From an uncultured Myxococcales bacterium (GTDB lineage Bacteria > Myxococcota_A > Polyangia > Palsa-1104 > JAEUJZ01), in the NCBI GenBank assembly GCA_937859535.1, contig CALLYL010000911.1, positions 1 to 33,073 on the forward strand: a DNA stretch of 33,073 bases, read 5' to 3'. A program made the translations under genes and the position numbers. Below the pieces are notes generated by a model. The model did not search any database, had not been told where the DNA came from, and was given only the letters and a program-made list of their open reading frames with translations. Below are positions 1 through 6,539 of the stretch, piece after piece (within the stretch, counting starts at the first letter, position 1; each line of letters begins with the position of its first letter).

Positions 1-565
1 TCTTGCGTGGCTCGCCAACGTGGGTCAGGGCCTCTGCGAGCTTGCGGTCGGCCTCTGCGAGCAAAAGGACTGCATCAGGAGTCGGCGCAGAGTCGATTGG
101 TTCGCACTCCTCATTGGGCTCCTCAAGCAGTTTCTGAGATTCCCGTTTTGAACGGCAGTGCTCTAGGAACACGTTGCGGGCGATGCCAAACAGCCAGGAA
201 GACAATCGGGACGGCTCGCGCAGAGAGGCCATCGCGTCATAGGCCCGAACAAACGTCTCTTGCGTCGCATCATCTGCGGCAGCATCGTCTCGCAGTAGAT
301 CACCTAGGTATCGCCGTACGCCGGGACTGTGACGTACAAACAGACCGCGAAAGGCTTCGCGCTCACCCTGCTGGGCGCGAACGACCAGCGGAGTATCAAT
401 GTTGGCAATCGCGGACGAGGTCTTCACAAGAGCGACCGGTGCTGCTGCTGCTGACTCCGCGAGCGAATCCGGAACTGGCGGTGCTGGAATCGACAGCTCC
501 GCATCCGAAGGCGCTGCCAGCGGATGCGAAGTGTGGAGCAGCGTAAGCGCTCGTTTGGAGTTCAT
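1..565 (-). CDS. ECF-type RNA polymerase sigma factor, 3' end cut off by the window edge
   Basis: The reverse strand reads open from an ATG at 565 through the window edge (188 codons visible, no stop), so this is the N-terminal part of a longer gene. Residues about 1-58 are an Ala/Pro-rich low-complexity leader. Residues about 62-140 match sigma-70 region 2: GEREAFRGLFVRHSPGV, then DDATQETFVRAYDAMASL and SSWLFGIARNVFLEHCRSKR, the core-binding and -10 recognition helices of ECF sigma factors. Region 4 (the -35 reader) would lie beyond base 1. An in-frame TGA upstream of the ATG limits the start; a GTG just before the ATG is an alternative. The long leader is unusual, as most ECF factors begin close to region 2. 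No anti-sigma gene is visible. It lies 84 bp downstream of the CysQ-like gene on the same strand and might be co-transcribed. Confidence 0.85.
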   Translation of the reverse strand, partial: MNSKRALTLLHTSHPLAAPSDAELSIPAPPVPDSLAESAAAAPVALVKTSSAIANIDTPLVVRAQQGEREAFRGLFVRHSPGVRRYLGDLLRDDAAADDATQETFVRAYDAMASLREPSRLSSWLFGIARNVFLEHCRSKRESQKLLEEPNEECEPIDSAPTPDAVLLLAEADRKLAEALTHVGEPRK

Positions 566-649
566 CACATCCGTGAGTGAATCTCACAAGGATCTGGTTT
601 CAACTTTTTTTGCCGAAAGTACAAAAGGGGACGTAGCGCGCAGTCGATT

Positions 650-1531
650 CTATCCACGACCGACGAGGAAGGGCTCAAGGACGCGCAGCGCTTCGCGGTG
701 TAGGTGGCTGTTGCTGGCGACCAGACCGTTGTGATGGCCGAGCTCGCGATCGGAGTAGCGGAGCGCACTTCCTCGCATATCGGTGAGCTGACCACCGGCC
801 TCGCTCAGGATGATTTCCGGAGCTGCCGTGTCCCACAGCTTGCAACGTCCCGCCGGGTTCATATAGAGGTCTCGGGCCGCTGCTGCGATCAGGCACAGCT
901 TGACCCCGACCGAGCCGACTTGCAGCTCATCCCGGATGCCGGCGCGGTCGCGGACCTTGCGGACCAGCTCCTCGCGTGTCGATGCAGAGGACACCAGGCG
1001 CGCTTCGGCCAAGGTGGCAATGCTGGACACCGACATCCGGCGCGGTGGCTCGTGTTCGATGAATTCGAATGCGCCCCGGCCCCGCTCCGCCAGCCACAGT
1101 CGCTCGGCAGCGGGCTGATAGACCAGACCGAGGATGGGCTGGCCTGCTTCAACGAGGCCAATCATGACGGCGTAGCCGGCGCGACCCGCGATGAAGTCCT
1201 TGGTGCCATCGATTGGATCGATAAGCCAAAAGCGTGGTGCGGAGAGTCGAGCCCCATCGTCGGGACGTTCTTCCGACAGCACCACATCATGTGGGAATAA
1301 CTCACCGAGTCGAGCGATGCATAGCTCGCTGACGGCGCGGTCGGCCTCGGTGACTGGTTCTTCGGCGTCCTTCCATTCGACGGGCAGCGCCGATGCATCT
1401 TCCGCACCGTGCGGCTGGTGCCAGGCCCGGAAGTAGCGATGCGCAAGCTGGCCCGCTTCCAGCACCATCGGTAGAACCAGACGGGCCTCGGCCGAGAATC
1501 CATCCGGTAGCATGTTGGCTGTAAGATTCAC
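650..1531 (-). CDS. cysQ: 3'(2'),5'-bisphosphate nucleotidase / inositol-phosphatase family protein (CysQ-like)
   Basis: A 293-residue soluble protein of the Mg-dependent, Li-sensitive phosphatase superfamily. The metal-site motifs are all present: LSEERPDD (Glu87-Glu88), WLIDPIDGTKDFI (Asp105, Asp108, Gly109, Thr110) and the C-terminal WDTAAPEIILSEAGG (Trp233, Asp234). The TKDFI ending of the DPIDGT motif favours the CysQ/Hal2 branch, which removes the 3' phosphate of PAP or PAPS made during sulfate assimilation, over plain inositol monophosphatase. Substrate choice cannot be proved from motifs. Length is normal for the family. It lies 52 bp downstream of the response regulator gene on the same strand, so read-through is possible. 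No sulfate-assimilation gene is nearby, so the neighbourhood does not help with function. Confidence 0.85.
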   Translation of the reverse strand: MNLTANMLPDGFSAEARLVLPMVLEAGQLAHRYFRAWHQPHGAEDASALPVEWKDAEEPVTEADRAVSELCIARLGELFPHDVVLSEERPDDGARLSAPRFWLIDPIDGTKDFIAGRAGYAVMIGLVEAGQPILGLVYQPAAERLWLAERGRGAFEFIEHEPPRRMSVSSIATLAEARLVSSASTREELVRKVRDRAGIRDELQVGSVGVKLCLIAAAARDLYMNPAGRCKLWDTAAPEIILSEAGGQLTDMRGSALRYSDRELGHHNGLVASNSHLHREALRVLEPFLVGRG

Positions 1532-1583
1532 CGCCGCAGGTTAGCAGGCTTGGTGGCGTGTTGAAAAAGTGTCTGCTGGGTGG

Positions 1584-3029
1584 CTAGGAACCACGCGGCG
1601 TCTCGTCGTCCTCTTCGAGTTCCGCGCCATCGCTCACCTCGCGGTCGAGCTTGCGGTAAATGGTGCGGGTTGCGATGCCCAGGAGCTGCGCCGCCAGCTT
1701 CTTGTCGCCCTTTGTGTACAGCAGCGTTTCACGGATGACCGTGCGCTCGATCTCATCGAGGGGTGTGCCGAGTGGAAATGCCAGGCTGGGCAGCGTGCCG
1801 TGGCTCGCCGTCGTGGTCATCGTGAGCCCGCCGCAGCGAATCTCTTGTGGCAGATCATCGACGTCAATGACCGGCTGACGAGACAGCACCACCGCTCGCT
1901 CCAGCGCATTTTCCAGCTCGCGGACGTTGCCCGGGTAGCCGTAGCGACAGAGCAAGTCGAGCGCCGGGCGACTGATTCCGGTCACGTTCTTGTGGTTTTT
2001 GTCGCGGAACCGATTCAGGAAGTGATCCACGAGCAGTGGCACATCTTCAAGTCGCTCGCGCAGCGGCGGCACGGTGACGGCAATGACGTTGAGGCGATAG
2101 AACAGATCCTCACGGAAGCGGCCCTCGCTGACCATCTTGCGCAGGTCACGGTTGGTGGCAACGATCAGGCGAATGTCGACGCGGCGCAGCTTGCCACCGA
2201 GCGGCTCGATCTCGCCCTCTTGCAGCACGCGGAGCAGCTTCACTTGCAGGTGGAGCGGAATCTCGCCGATCTCATCGAGGAAGAGCGTTCCGCCATCGGC
2301 TTGGGCAAAGCGACCATCGCGCCGGGCCACTGCACCGGTGAAGGCGCCCTTTTCGTAACCGAACAGCTCGGCTTCCAAGATCGTTTCGGGCAGCGCCGCA
2401 CAGTTGACCGGCACCAGGGGCCGACCGGCACGTGGCGACAGATCGTGCAGGTGACGCGCCAACAGCTCTTTGCCAGTCCCCGATTCCCCAAGCAGCAGCA
2501 CCGTTGCTTGCGAAGGCGCGGCCTGCGCGATGATGTCGAGCGTGCGCCGCATCGCCAGCGAGCCCCCAACAATTGGCCGTCGCTCGGCCGCCGCCAGCTT
2601 TTGCCGCAGCGAGCGGTTTTCCAGCACCAGTGTCTGCCGCTCGAGCGCTTTGCCCACCACTCGGAGCACATGCGCTCGCTTGAGCGGCTTGGTGATGAAG
2701 TCGTATGCGCCGTCTTTCATCGCCTCGACGGCGGTTTCAATGGTGCCGTAGGCCGTCATCAGGATGACTTCCGTCTCGGGCGACAGCTTGCGACCGGCCT
2801 TTAGTAGATCCAGCCCTGAAATGCCGGGCATCAGCAGGTCGGTGAGGACGACGTCGATGCGCTGCTTGCGAAGGAGTTCGAGTGCTTCTTTGCCATCGCT
2901 ACAAGTCAGCACTTGCAGCTCACTGCCACTCGCTTCAGCGTCGGTGTGCGGTGGCACAAAGCGCGCAAAGGTGCGCTCCAGCGAGTCCAGATTCGAGGTC
3001 TCATCATCGACGATCAGTAGCGTCTTCAT
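1584..3029 (-). CDS. NtrC-family sigma-54-dependent response regulator
   Basis: A 481-residue enhancer-binding protein in the classic three-part layout. The receiver domain (about 1-125) has the acidic pair Asp8-Asp9, phospho-acceptor Asp64 ([10 protein letters not shown]), Thr92 and Lys114. The AAA+ domain (about 152-395) has Walker A GESGTGKE (181-188), an intact GAFTGA sigma-54 contact loop (228-233), Walker B LFLDEIGE and the [11 protein letters not shown] arginine-finger region. A Fis-type helix-turn-helix lies at about 425-462 ([11 protein letters not shown]). I start at the ATG at 3029 because [10 protein letters not shown] is the canonical receiver start; the reading frame stays open upstream but encodes nothing family-like. 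No partner histidine kinase lies in the window. A -24/-12-like element upstream (3078-3093) suggests possible sigma-54 autoregulation. It differs from the two FHA activators further on in both input domain and recognition helix. Confidence 0.95.
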   Translation of the reverse strand: MKTLLIVDDETSNLDSLERTFARFVPPHTDAEASGSELQVLTCSDGKEALELLRKQRIDVVLTDLLMPGISGLDLLKAGRKLSPETEVILMTAYGTIETAVEAMKDGAYDFITKPLKRAHVLRVVGKALERQTLVLENRSLRQKLAAAERRPIVGGSLAMRRTLDIIAQAAPSQATVLLLGESGTGKELLARHLHDLSPRAGRPLVPVNCAALPETILEAELFGYEKGAFTGAVARRDGRFAQADGGTLFLDEIGEIPLHLQVKLLRVLQEGEIEPLGGKLRRVDIRLIVATNRDLRKMVSEGRFREDLFYRLNVIAVTVPPLRERLEDVPLLVDHFLNRFRDKNHKNVTGISRPALDLLCRYGYPGNVRELENALERAVVLSRQPVIDVDDLPQEIRCGGLTMTTTASHGTLPSLAFPLGTPLDEIERTVIRETLLYTKGDKKLAAQLLGIATRTIYRKLDREVSDGAELEEDDETPRGS

Positions 3030-3077
3030 CGGTAGATGCGATTCTGCTGCTTTCTGCGCGGTCGAGCAAACGGCGAT

Positions 3078-3093
3078 CGCAAATCTGCGGCCA
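3078..3093 (-). promoter_or_regulatory. Candidate sigma-54 promoter for the NtrC-type regulator
   Basis: The minus strand reads TGGCCGCAGATTTGCG: GG and GC are exactly 10 bases apart and TTGC is intact, but the last base is G, not A/T. It lies about 50 bp upstream of the regulator's ATG at 3029. There is no GCCCATGGGC palindrome nearby, so it would belong to a different circuit. A chance match is possible. Confidence 0.4.
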
Positions 3094-3113
3094 AAGTCTG
3101 TTAGCCTGAGGCC

Positions 3114-3899
3114 GTGATACCGCAAGAGATTTCTGTCGAGCGCAGCGACGAGCGTTCGGCACCAAATCGGACCCATGTGCTGACCTGTCCGCGCTGTCGG
3201 GCCCCCGTGGCGCTCGGCTTTTCGGATTCAACGGAGTGCCTCAAGTGCCAGGAGCAGGTTCCGATCCCCGAGCCGCTCCGTCATCGTCGTGACAATTTTC
3301 GCAAGGTCGAGGCCGAGCGTCGCCAGCGCGATCGGTTGTGGATGTTGGCCTTGCGAGCGCGTCCGCATTTCTATTTGAAGCCGGTGCTGCTCGCCTCGCT
3401 CAGCTACATCGCACCGTTTGCCGGGATCATCATCGGCTACCTGTTCGCGTATCGCCAGGGCAACTACCCGCTGGCGGCGCTGCTGTGGCTGTGGGTGATC
3501 GGCGTTGTGCACCTGATTTCGTCGTGGCTGCTGGTTCAGCGTAAGCCGCTCCATGTTCGTCAGCTCATGATGGCGCAGCCGGCCACCGAGCCCGGTCATC
3601 CGCCAAGCTGCCGCGTCTGTGCCTCGCCGCTGTCGGTGCCGCAGCACACTCCCGAGGTCGCTGATTCAATCGACTGTAGCTGCGATCACTGCGGTGCCGA
3701 CAACATGGTGGGAGACGCGCCCCAGGTGACGCCGCGACCGGACCTGTACAGCATCCAAGCGGCTCATCAAGAGGTCTTCGGAGGTCTGGTACAGCAGCGG
3801 ATGGATCGCGCCTATCCGTTTATCCTGCTGTTCGGTTTTGTGGTCTTGGGTGGGCTGGCGTTTTTGGCCGCCAAAGCACCGCAGACCCCGCTGAGCTAG
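3114..3899 (+). CDS. Zinc-ribbon integral membrane protein of unknown function
   Basis: A 261-residue protein I do not recognise by name. An N-terminal zinc-ribbon-like segment has paired cysteines Cys25-x2-Cys28 and Cys42-x2-Cys45. Two hydrophobic helices follow at about 89-111 and 118-141. A second cysteine cluster (Cys166, Cys169, Cys188, Cys190, Cys193) lies in the loop, and a third membrane helix at about 235-253 closes the protein. The layout suggests two small metal-binding domains held at the cytoplasmic membrane. The GTG at 3114 is used as the start because it is preceded by CCTGAGG and there is no earlier in-frame start; the first cysteine pair needs a start this early. It is transcribed divergently from the response regulator across an 84-bp gap. 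Catalytic residues are not apparent. Confidence 0.8.
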   Translation: MIPQEISVERSDERSAPNRTHVLTCPRCRAPVALGFSDSTECLKCQEQVPIPEPLRHRRDNFRKVEAERRQRDRLWMLALRARPHFYLKPVLLASLSYIAPFAGIIIGYLFAYRQGNYPLAALLWLWVIGVVHLISSWLLVQRKPLHVRQLMMAQPATEPGHPPSCRVCASPLSVPQHTPEVADSIDCSCDHCGADNMVGDAPQVTPRPDLYSIQAAHQEVFGGLVQQRMDRAYPFILLFGFVVLGGLAFLAAKAPQTPLS

Positions 3900-4074
3900 C
3901 CAATCCGGTTGATCATCAGGAGTCGTCCGCATCCCATTTTCCCATCTACTTGTGGGAGTTGCTGCGCTCGCCGGTGACCGCGACCCCACCGAATACCCGA
4001 CTATCCCGCAGTGTCGCTCCCAAGGAACAGACAAAAAGCGACTCGCAGAGTAGCCATTACTTCTGACTCTCCAG

Positions 4075-4090
4075 CGGTACGCAGTATGCT
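4075..4090 (+). promoter_or_regulatory. Possible sigma-54-like promoter upstream of the RsbR-like gene
   Basis: CGGTACGCAGTATGCT has the GG-N10-GC spacing and ACG and TGCT in consensus places, but the first T and one T of TTGC differ. A start site about 12 bases downstream would fall at the Shine-Dalgarno AAGGAGGT (4101-4108), leaving almost no leader. The rest of the 211-bp gap after 3899 shows only a weak inverted repeat (CCCA...TGGG, about 3941-3956). Confidence 0.3.
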
Positions 4091-4110
4091 GGTACGGTCC
4101 AAGGAGGTGC

Positions 4111-4208
4111 GTGTTGACGCAACAAGTCAATCCCAAGATCACGATTTCGGGCTTGACTTGTTGCGTGTTGACGCAACAAGTCAATACCAAGATCACGATT
4201 TCGGGCTT
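4111..4208 (+). repeat. In-frame 54-bp tandem duplication at the 5' end of the RsbR-like gene
   Basis: The segment beginning at 4111 (GTGTTGACGCAACAAGTCAA) is repeated from 4165. Over 44 aligned bases I see one mismatch. The period is 54 bp, exactly 18 codons, so the frame is kept and the protein gains a second LTQQVN.KITISG. The near identity implies a recent event or selection to keep both copies. Confidence 0.9.
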
Positions 4209-5268
4209 TGACATCGAGTGGGATCTGGAAAAAGGAATCAACCTTTGGGCCGGGTTCCCAACGCTCAGCATGTGGATCGGAACCACCACGGCGGGCATGA
4301 TGGCAGGCTTTCAGCGCATGGTCGGAGAGGACCGATTCAACCTATGTATGCAGATCGGCGGATTGAATAGCGTTGAAGGGGACTGGTCAGTGATTGCGAG
4401 TCGGCCCACCTTCGAAGAAGGGCTCCAGCTCCTCTCGGACATCGCCTGGCCAGCAGGTTGGGGACGGTGGCAGCTTGTCTCTCTCGATCGAGACAAGAAG
4501 GAAGCGCGCTACCGTGCCACCAACAGTTGGGAAGGTCTGTATCAGCGTGCTCTTGGCGTTTGCTGGGGCAGCGGAATGATCGCAGGGAAGTTCGCCGGGT
4601 TCACGAGTCGAGTCTTCGGAACGCCCTGCTGGTCTGAGCAGGTTCGGTTTATGGCGCGTGGCGATGAGTATGACGAGTTCGTCGTGACGGAGTCTGCATG
4701 GACTCCGCAGCAGCGACTTGATCGACTCCTCCATGAGGGAAAAGCCAGCAACGTGGACCTGGTGGTGGCTCTGCAGAAGCTACAGCACGAGGTACAGGAG
4801 CGCGAGCGCACCGAACGCGAACTACGTGACAAGCTCGATTTGATTCGTCGGCAAGAAGAGGCGCTGCGGACACTGGCTGTGCCGATCGTGCAGGTCTGGG
4901 ACGGAGTGCTGATGGTTCCGCTCATGGGCTCGTTGGACTCCGAGCGAGCGGGTGACGTGATGGAGCGGCTGCTGCAAGAGATTGTCAGCGCCCGCGCCCG
5001 ATTCGCCATCCTCGACCTGACTGCGGTGGATCACGTGGATACCAGTACAGCCAACCATCTGGTGCGAATTGTGCGTGCGGTCGATCTGCTGGGGGCACGG
5101 GTGGTCGTTACAGGAATCCGGTCCGCCGTTGCGCAAGCCATGGTGGGCTTGGGTATGGATTTGTCGTCGATGACCACCTTGCGCAACTTGCAGGAAGGTC
5201 TGCGAGCTTGCATGCGATGGCGCGCAGAAGAAGAGGCCACTTCGCACACCAGCAAGTTCGGTAGGTAG
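4111..5268 (+). CDS. RsbR-like stressosome/STAS-domain regulator with a V4R-like N-terminal sensor region
   Basis: A 385-residue protein. Residues about 255-370 form a STAS domain of RsbR type: VQVWDGVLMVPLMGSLDSER, FAILDLTAVDHVDTSTANHL with the likely phosphorylatable Thr311, then VVVTGIRSAVAQAMVGLGMD. A charged coiled coil (about 215-255) precedes it. In the N-terminal half, about 145-195 (GVCWGSGMIAGKFAG, CWSEQVRFMARGDEYDEFVV) resembles the end of a 4-vinyl-reductase/heme-NO-binding-like sensor domain; this part is less certain. RsbR-type proteins build stressosomes with RsbS and RsbT partners, none of which is seen here. The start is ambiguous. GTG at 4111 sits only 3 bases from AGGAGG; the adjacent TTG at 4114 has better spacing; and an in-frame GTG at 4165 opens the second copy of a 5' duplication. 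The first 18 codons are therefore a repeat of the next 18. Confidence 0.8.
   Translation: MLTQQVNPKITISGLTCCVLTQQVNTKITISGFDIEWDLEKGINLWAGFPTLSMWIGTTTAGMMAGFQRMVGEDRFNLCMQIGGLNSVEGDWSVIASRPTFEEGLQLLSDIAWPAGWGRWQLVSLDRDKKEARYRATNSWEGLYQRALGVCWGSGMIAGKFAGFTSRVFGTPCWSEQVRFMARGDEYDEFVVTESAWTPQQRLDRLLHEGKASNVDLVVALQKLQHEVQERERTERELRDKLDLIRRQEEALRTLAVPIVQVWDGVLMVPLMGSLDSERAGDVMERLLQEIVSARARFAILDLTAVDHVDTSTANHLVRIVRAVDLLGARVVVTGIRSAVAQAMVGLGMDLSSMTTLRNLQEGLRACMRWRAEEEATSHTSKFGR
4153..4184. repeat. Perfect 14-bp inverted repeat (hairpin) at the junction of the duplication
   Basis: TTGACTTGTTGCGT at 4153-4166 is the exact complement of ACGCAACAAGTCAA at 4171-4184, separated by GTTG. The RNA could form a 14-bp stem with a 4-base loop just inside the coding region and across the second GTG start at 4165. 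There is no T-tract after it, so it is not a terminator. It could affect translation or be the footprint of a hairpin-templated copying error. Confidence 0.85.
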
Positions 5269-5364
5269 TGTGACTTTCACCACGCCAGAATCCTGGCCGC
5301 TTGGGTATCCCAACCACGAGCACTGTTTCCAGCACTACGCGCTCCTGCCATCCGCGAGCCGCGA

Positions 5365-5913
5365 CTACTTCTTTGCGCCAGCGTAGTACCGCATCAGCCG
5401 CTTTTCACCAACCGTATGGATCTTCCCATCGGCCACCAGCTCGACGAGTGGCTGCCGGAGCTTGTCGGCCAGCTCTTCACGATCCACACCCACGTTCCCG
5501 AGCAGATCCTCATTGGAGTACTTCGCAATCTGGGCGCGGGTGAGTCCGTCTTTGATTCCAGCCAGAACGTTTACGATCACACCCTTGAGCGCGTTCTTCT
5601 GCGCTTCACTTAGCCGAGTCCGTCTGCCCGGGTTGCCGGTCGCTCTGTTCGGAGTCGGTGGCGCTGCTCCGCTTCGCCCCGTTAGGCTCGAAGCAAAGTC
5701 AAGGACTCCCATCGTCGAAACCACTGCCCAGACCTCTTTGTGCTGCCGGAGACCTTCTAGGAACTGCTCCACCGTGACCCGGTTGTTCGGATGCAACTTG
5801 GCAAACATCTGTGACGCCGCTTGTCGTCTCAGGTCTTCATGACTTGCTCGCAACTCCTGTTCAAACAGCGAGGTTACATCAAGCAGGGTTTCATCGGTTC
5901 TCTTGGCAGCCAT
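5365..5913 (-). CDS. Conserved-looking hypothetical protein, possible winged-helix-like C-terminus
   Basis: A 182-residue soluble protein I cannot assign to a named family. The N-terminal part (about 7-65) is predicted helical and charged. A Pro/Gly/Arg-rich linker (about 80-103) follows. The C-terminal 75 residues (ALKGVIVNVLAGIKDGLTRA, then DREELADKLRQPLVELVADG, then RYYAGAKK) have the helix-helix-helix-hairpin rhythm of a small winged-helix domain that reads DNA or contacts protein, but this is inference. The ATG at 5913 is chosen because GGAGA lies 8 bases upstream and the upstream extension is poor in coding character. It is convergent with the RsbR-like gene across 96 bp that hold no clear terminator. 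Confidence 0.65.
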   Translation of the reverse strand: MAAKRTDETLLDVTSLFEQELRASHEDLRRQAASQMFAKLHPNNRVTVEQFLEGLRQHKEVWAVVSTMGVLDFASSLTGRSGAAPPTPNRATGNPGRRTRLSEAQKNALKGVIVNVLAGIKDGLTRAQIAKYSNEDLLGNVGVDREELADKLRQPLVELVADGKIHTVGEKRLMRYYAGAKK

Positions 5914-6191
5914 CCGTTCATTCTCCGTATGCGGTCGGTTCTTGAAAGTGCGGCGATGTCCGTGTGGTAAACAGAATCTCCAAGCCGCCTCCGTAAGACG
6001 ACAAGCGCGATGGATTTGCGTGACCAACCAGGTGGATTCAGAGGTGCAAATGGACAAGCCGACACGACGAATCGAGAAGGCCTTTTGTGCGACTTGTCAA
6101 GAATTCGCATCACAGCTCACGCCTTGAGCTCGCGTTGCACCCAGCGCACCAAAGCGTCTCGGCAACGTCCAAGCAGATATTGACGAAAGGG
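5914..6191. other. Intergenic stretch without a recognisable gene
   Basis: This 278-bp gap lies between two divergently oriented genes. Both strands contain only short open stretches with poor starts. No palindrome of the GCCCATGGGC type and no good -24/-12 element was found here. Confidence 0.5.
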
Positions 6192-6539
6192 ATGCAGATG
6201 ATGCGAACGTTTCTGTGGCTTCTGTGCGGGGTGGTTTGCGTCACCATGGGCTGTAGCACGCCAGCACAGCCGGAGTCGTACGCAGTAGGAACCAGGCTTG
6301 GCGGCGGCTCGCTGTTATTCGGCGCAGATTCATGCACGTACACCGCTGCGCCTTCCGTTCCGTGTGCATCGTTGCCCATGGGCGCCCATGGGCAGTTCCT
6401 TGGCCACTCCACGCTTCCTCATCACAGACAACCTGGCAAGAGACTTGCACTGGCAGGGCGAGTCCGTTCAGATTTCCGCCACGAAAGGCATTCCCGATGC
6501 AGACCTCGCCCCGCGAAACGGTTACCTTCAAGGAACTAG
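6192..6539 (+). CDS. Candidate small lipoprotein or lipoprotein remnant
   Basis: From ATG 6192 (GAAAGG just upstream; further ATGs at 6198 and 6201) the frame begins with a convincing lipoprotein signal: MMRTFLWLLCGVVCV followed by lipobox TMGC. About 35 plausible residues come next. The remaining half then runs through the palindromic repeats at 6373-6394 and the sigma-54 element at 6434-6449, and overlaps the start of the CHAT gene at 6497 in another frame, where the translation becomes Arg/His-rich and unlike coding sequence. I think this is either the 5' fragment of a decayed lipoprotein gene later overwritten by control sequence, or a real short lipoprotein with a junk tail. A chance ORF remains possible. 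Confidence 0.35.
   Translation: MQMMRTFLWLLCGVVCVTMGCSTPAQPESYAVGTRLGGGSLLFGADSCTYTAAPSVPCASLPMGAHGQFLGHSTLPHHRQPGKRLALAGRVRSDFRHERHSRCRPRPAKRLPSRN
6373..6394. promoter_or_regulatory. Double palindromic enhancer-like site (two GCCCATGGGC, 10 bp apart)
   Basis: Two perfect GCCCATGGGC decamers at 6374-6383 and 6384-6393 abut head to tail, and with one flanking base on each side the 22 bp form a single perfect palindrome. The 10-bp period puts both sites on the same helix face. The centre lies about 64 bp upstream of the -12 element of the sigma-54 promoter at 6434-6449, a usual distance for an activator site. Confidence 0.75.
6434..6449 (+). promoter_or_regulatory. Sigma-54 promoter of the CHAT / FHA-activator / kinase unit
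   Basis: TGGCAAGAGACTTGCA matches the -24/-12 consensus TGGCACGNNNNTTGCW at all but one fixed base, with GG and GC exactly 10 bases apart. A transcript starting about 12 bases downstream would have a leader of roughly 35-40 bases before the ATG at 6497, with AAAGG in place. Confidence 0.8.

Noticed and set aside
572-587. Inverted repeat GTGAG-TGAAT-CTCAC just upstream of the ECF sigma start
   Set aside because: Only 5-bp arms; could be an operator but is within chance expectation, and no cognate repressor is visible.
7-734. Plus-strand open frames over the ECF sigma gene
   Set aside because: Their translations are low-complexity shadows, whereas the minus strand encodes a clear sigma region 2.
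3940-3957. Possible terminator hairpin after the zinc-ribbon gene
   Set aside because: Stem of about 5 bp with an 8-base loop and no T-tract; too weak to call.
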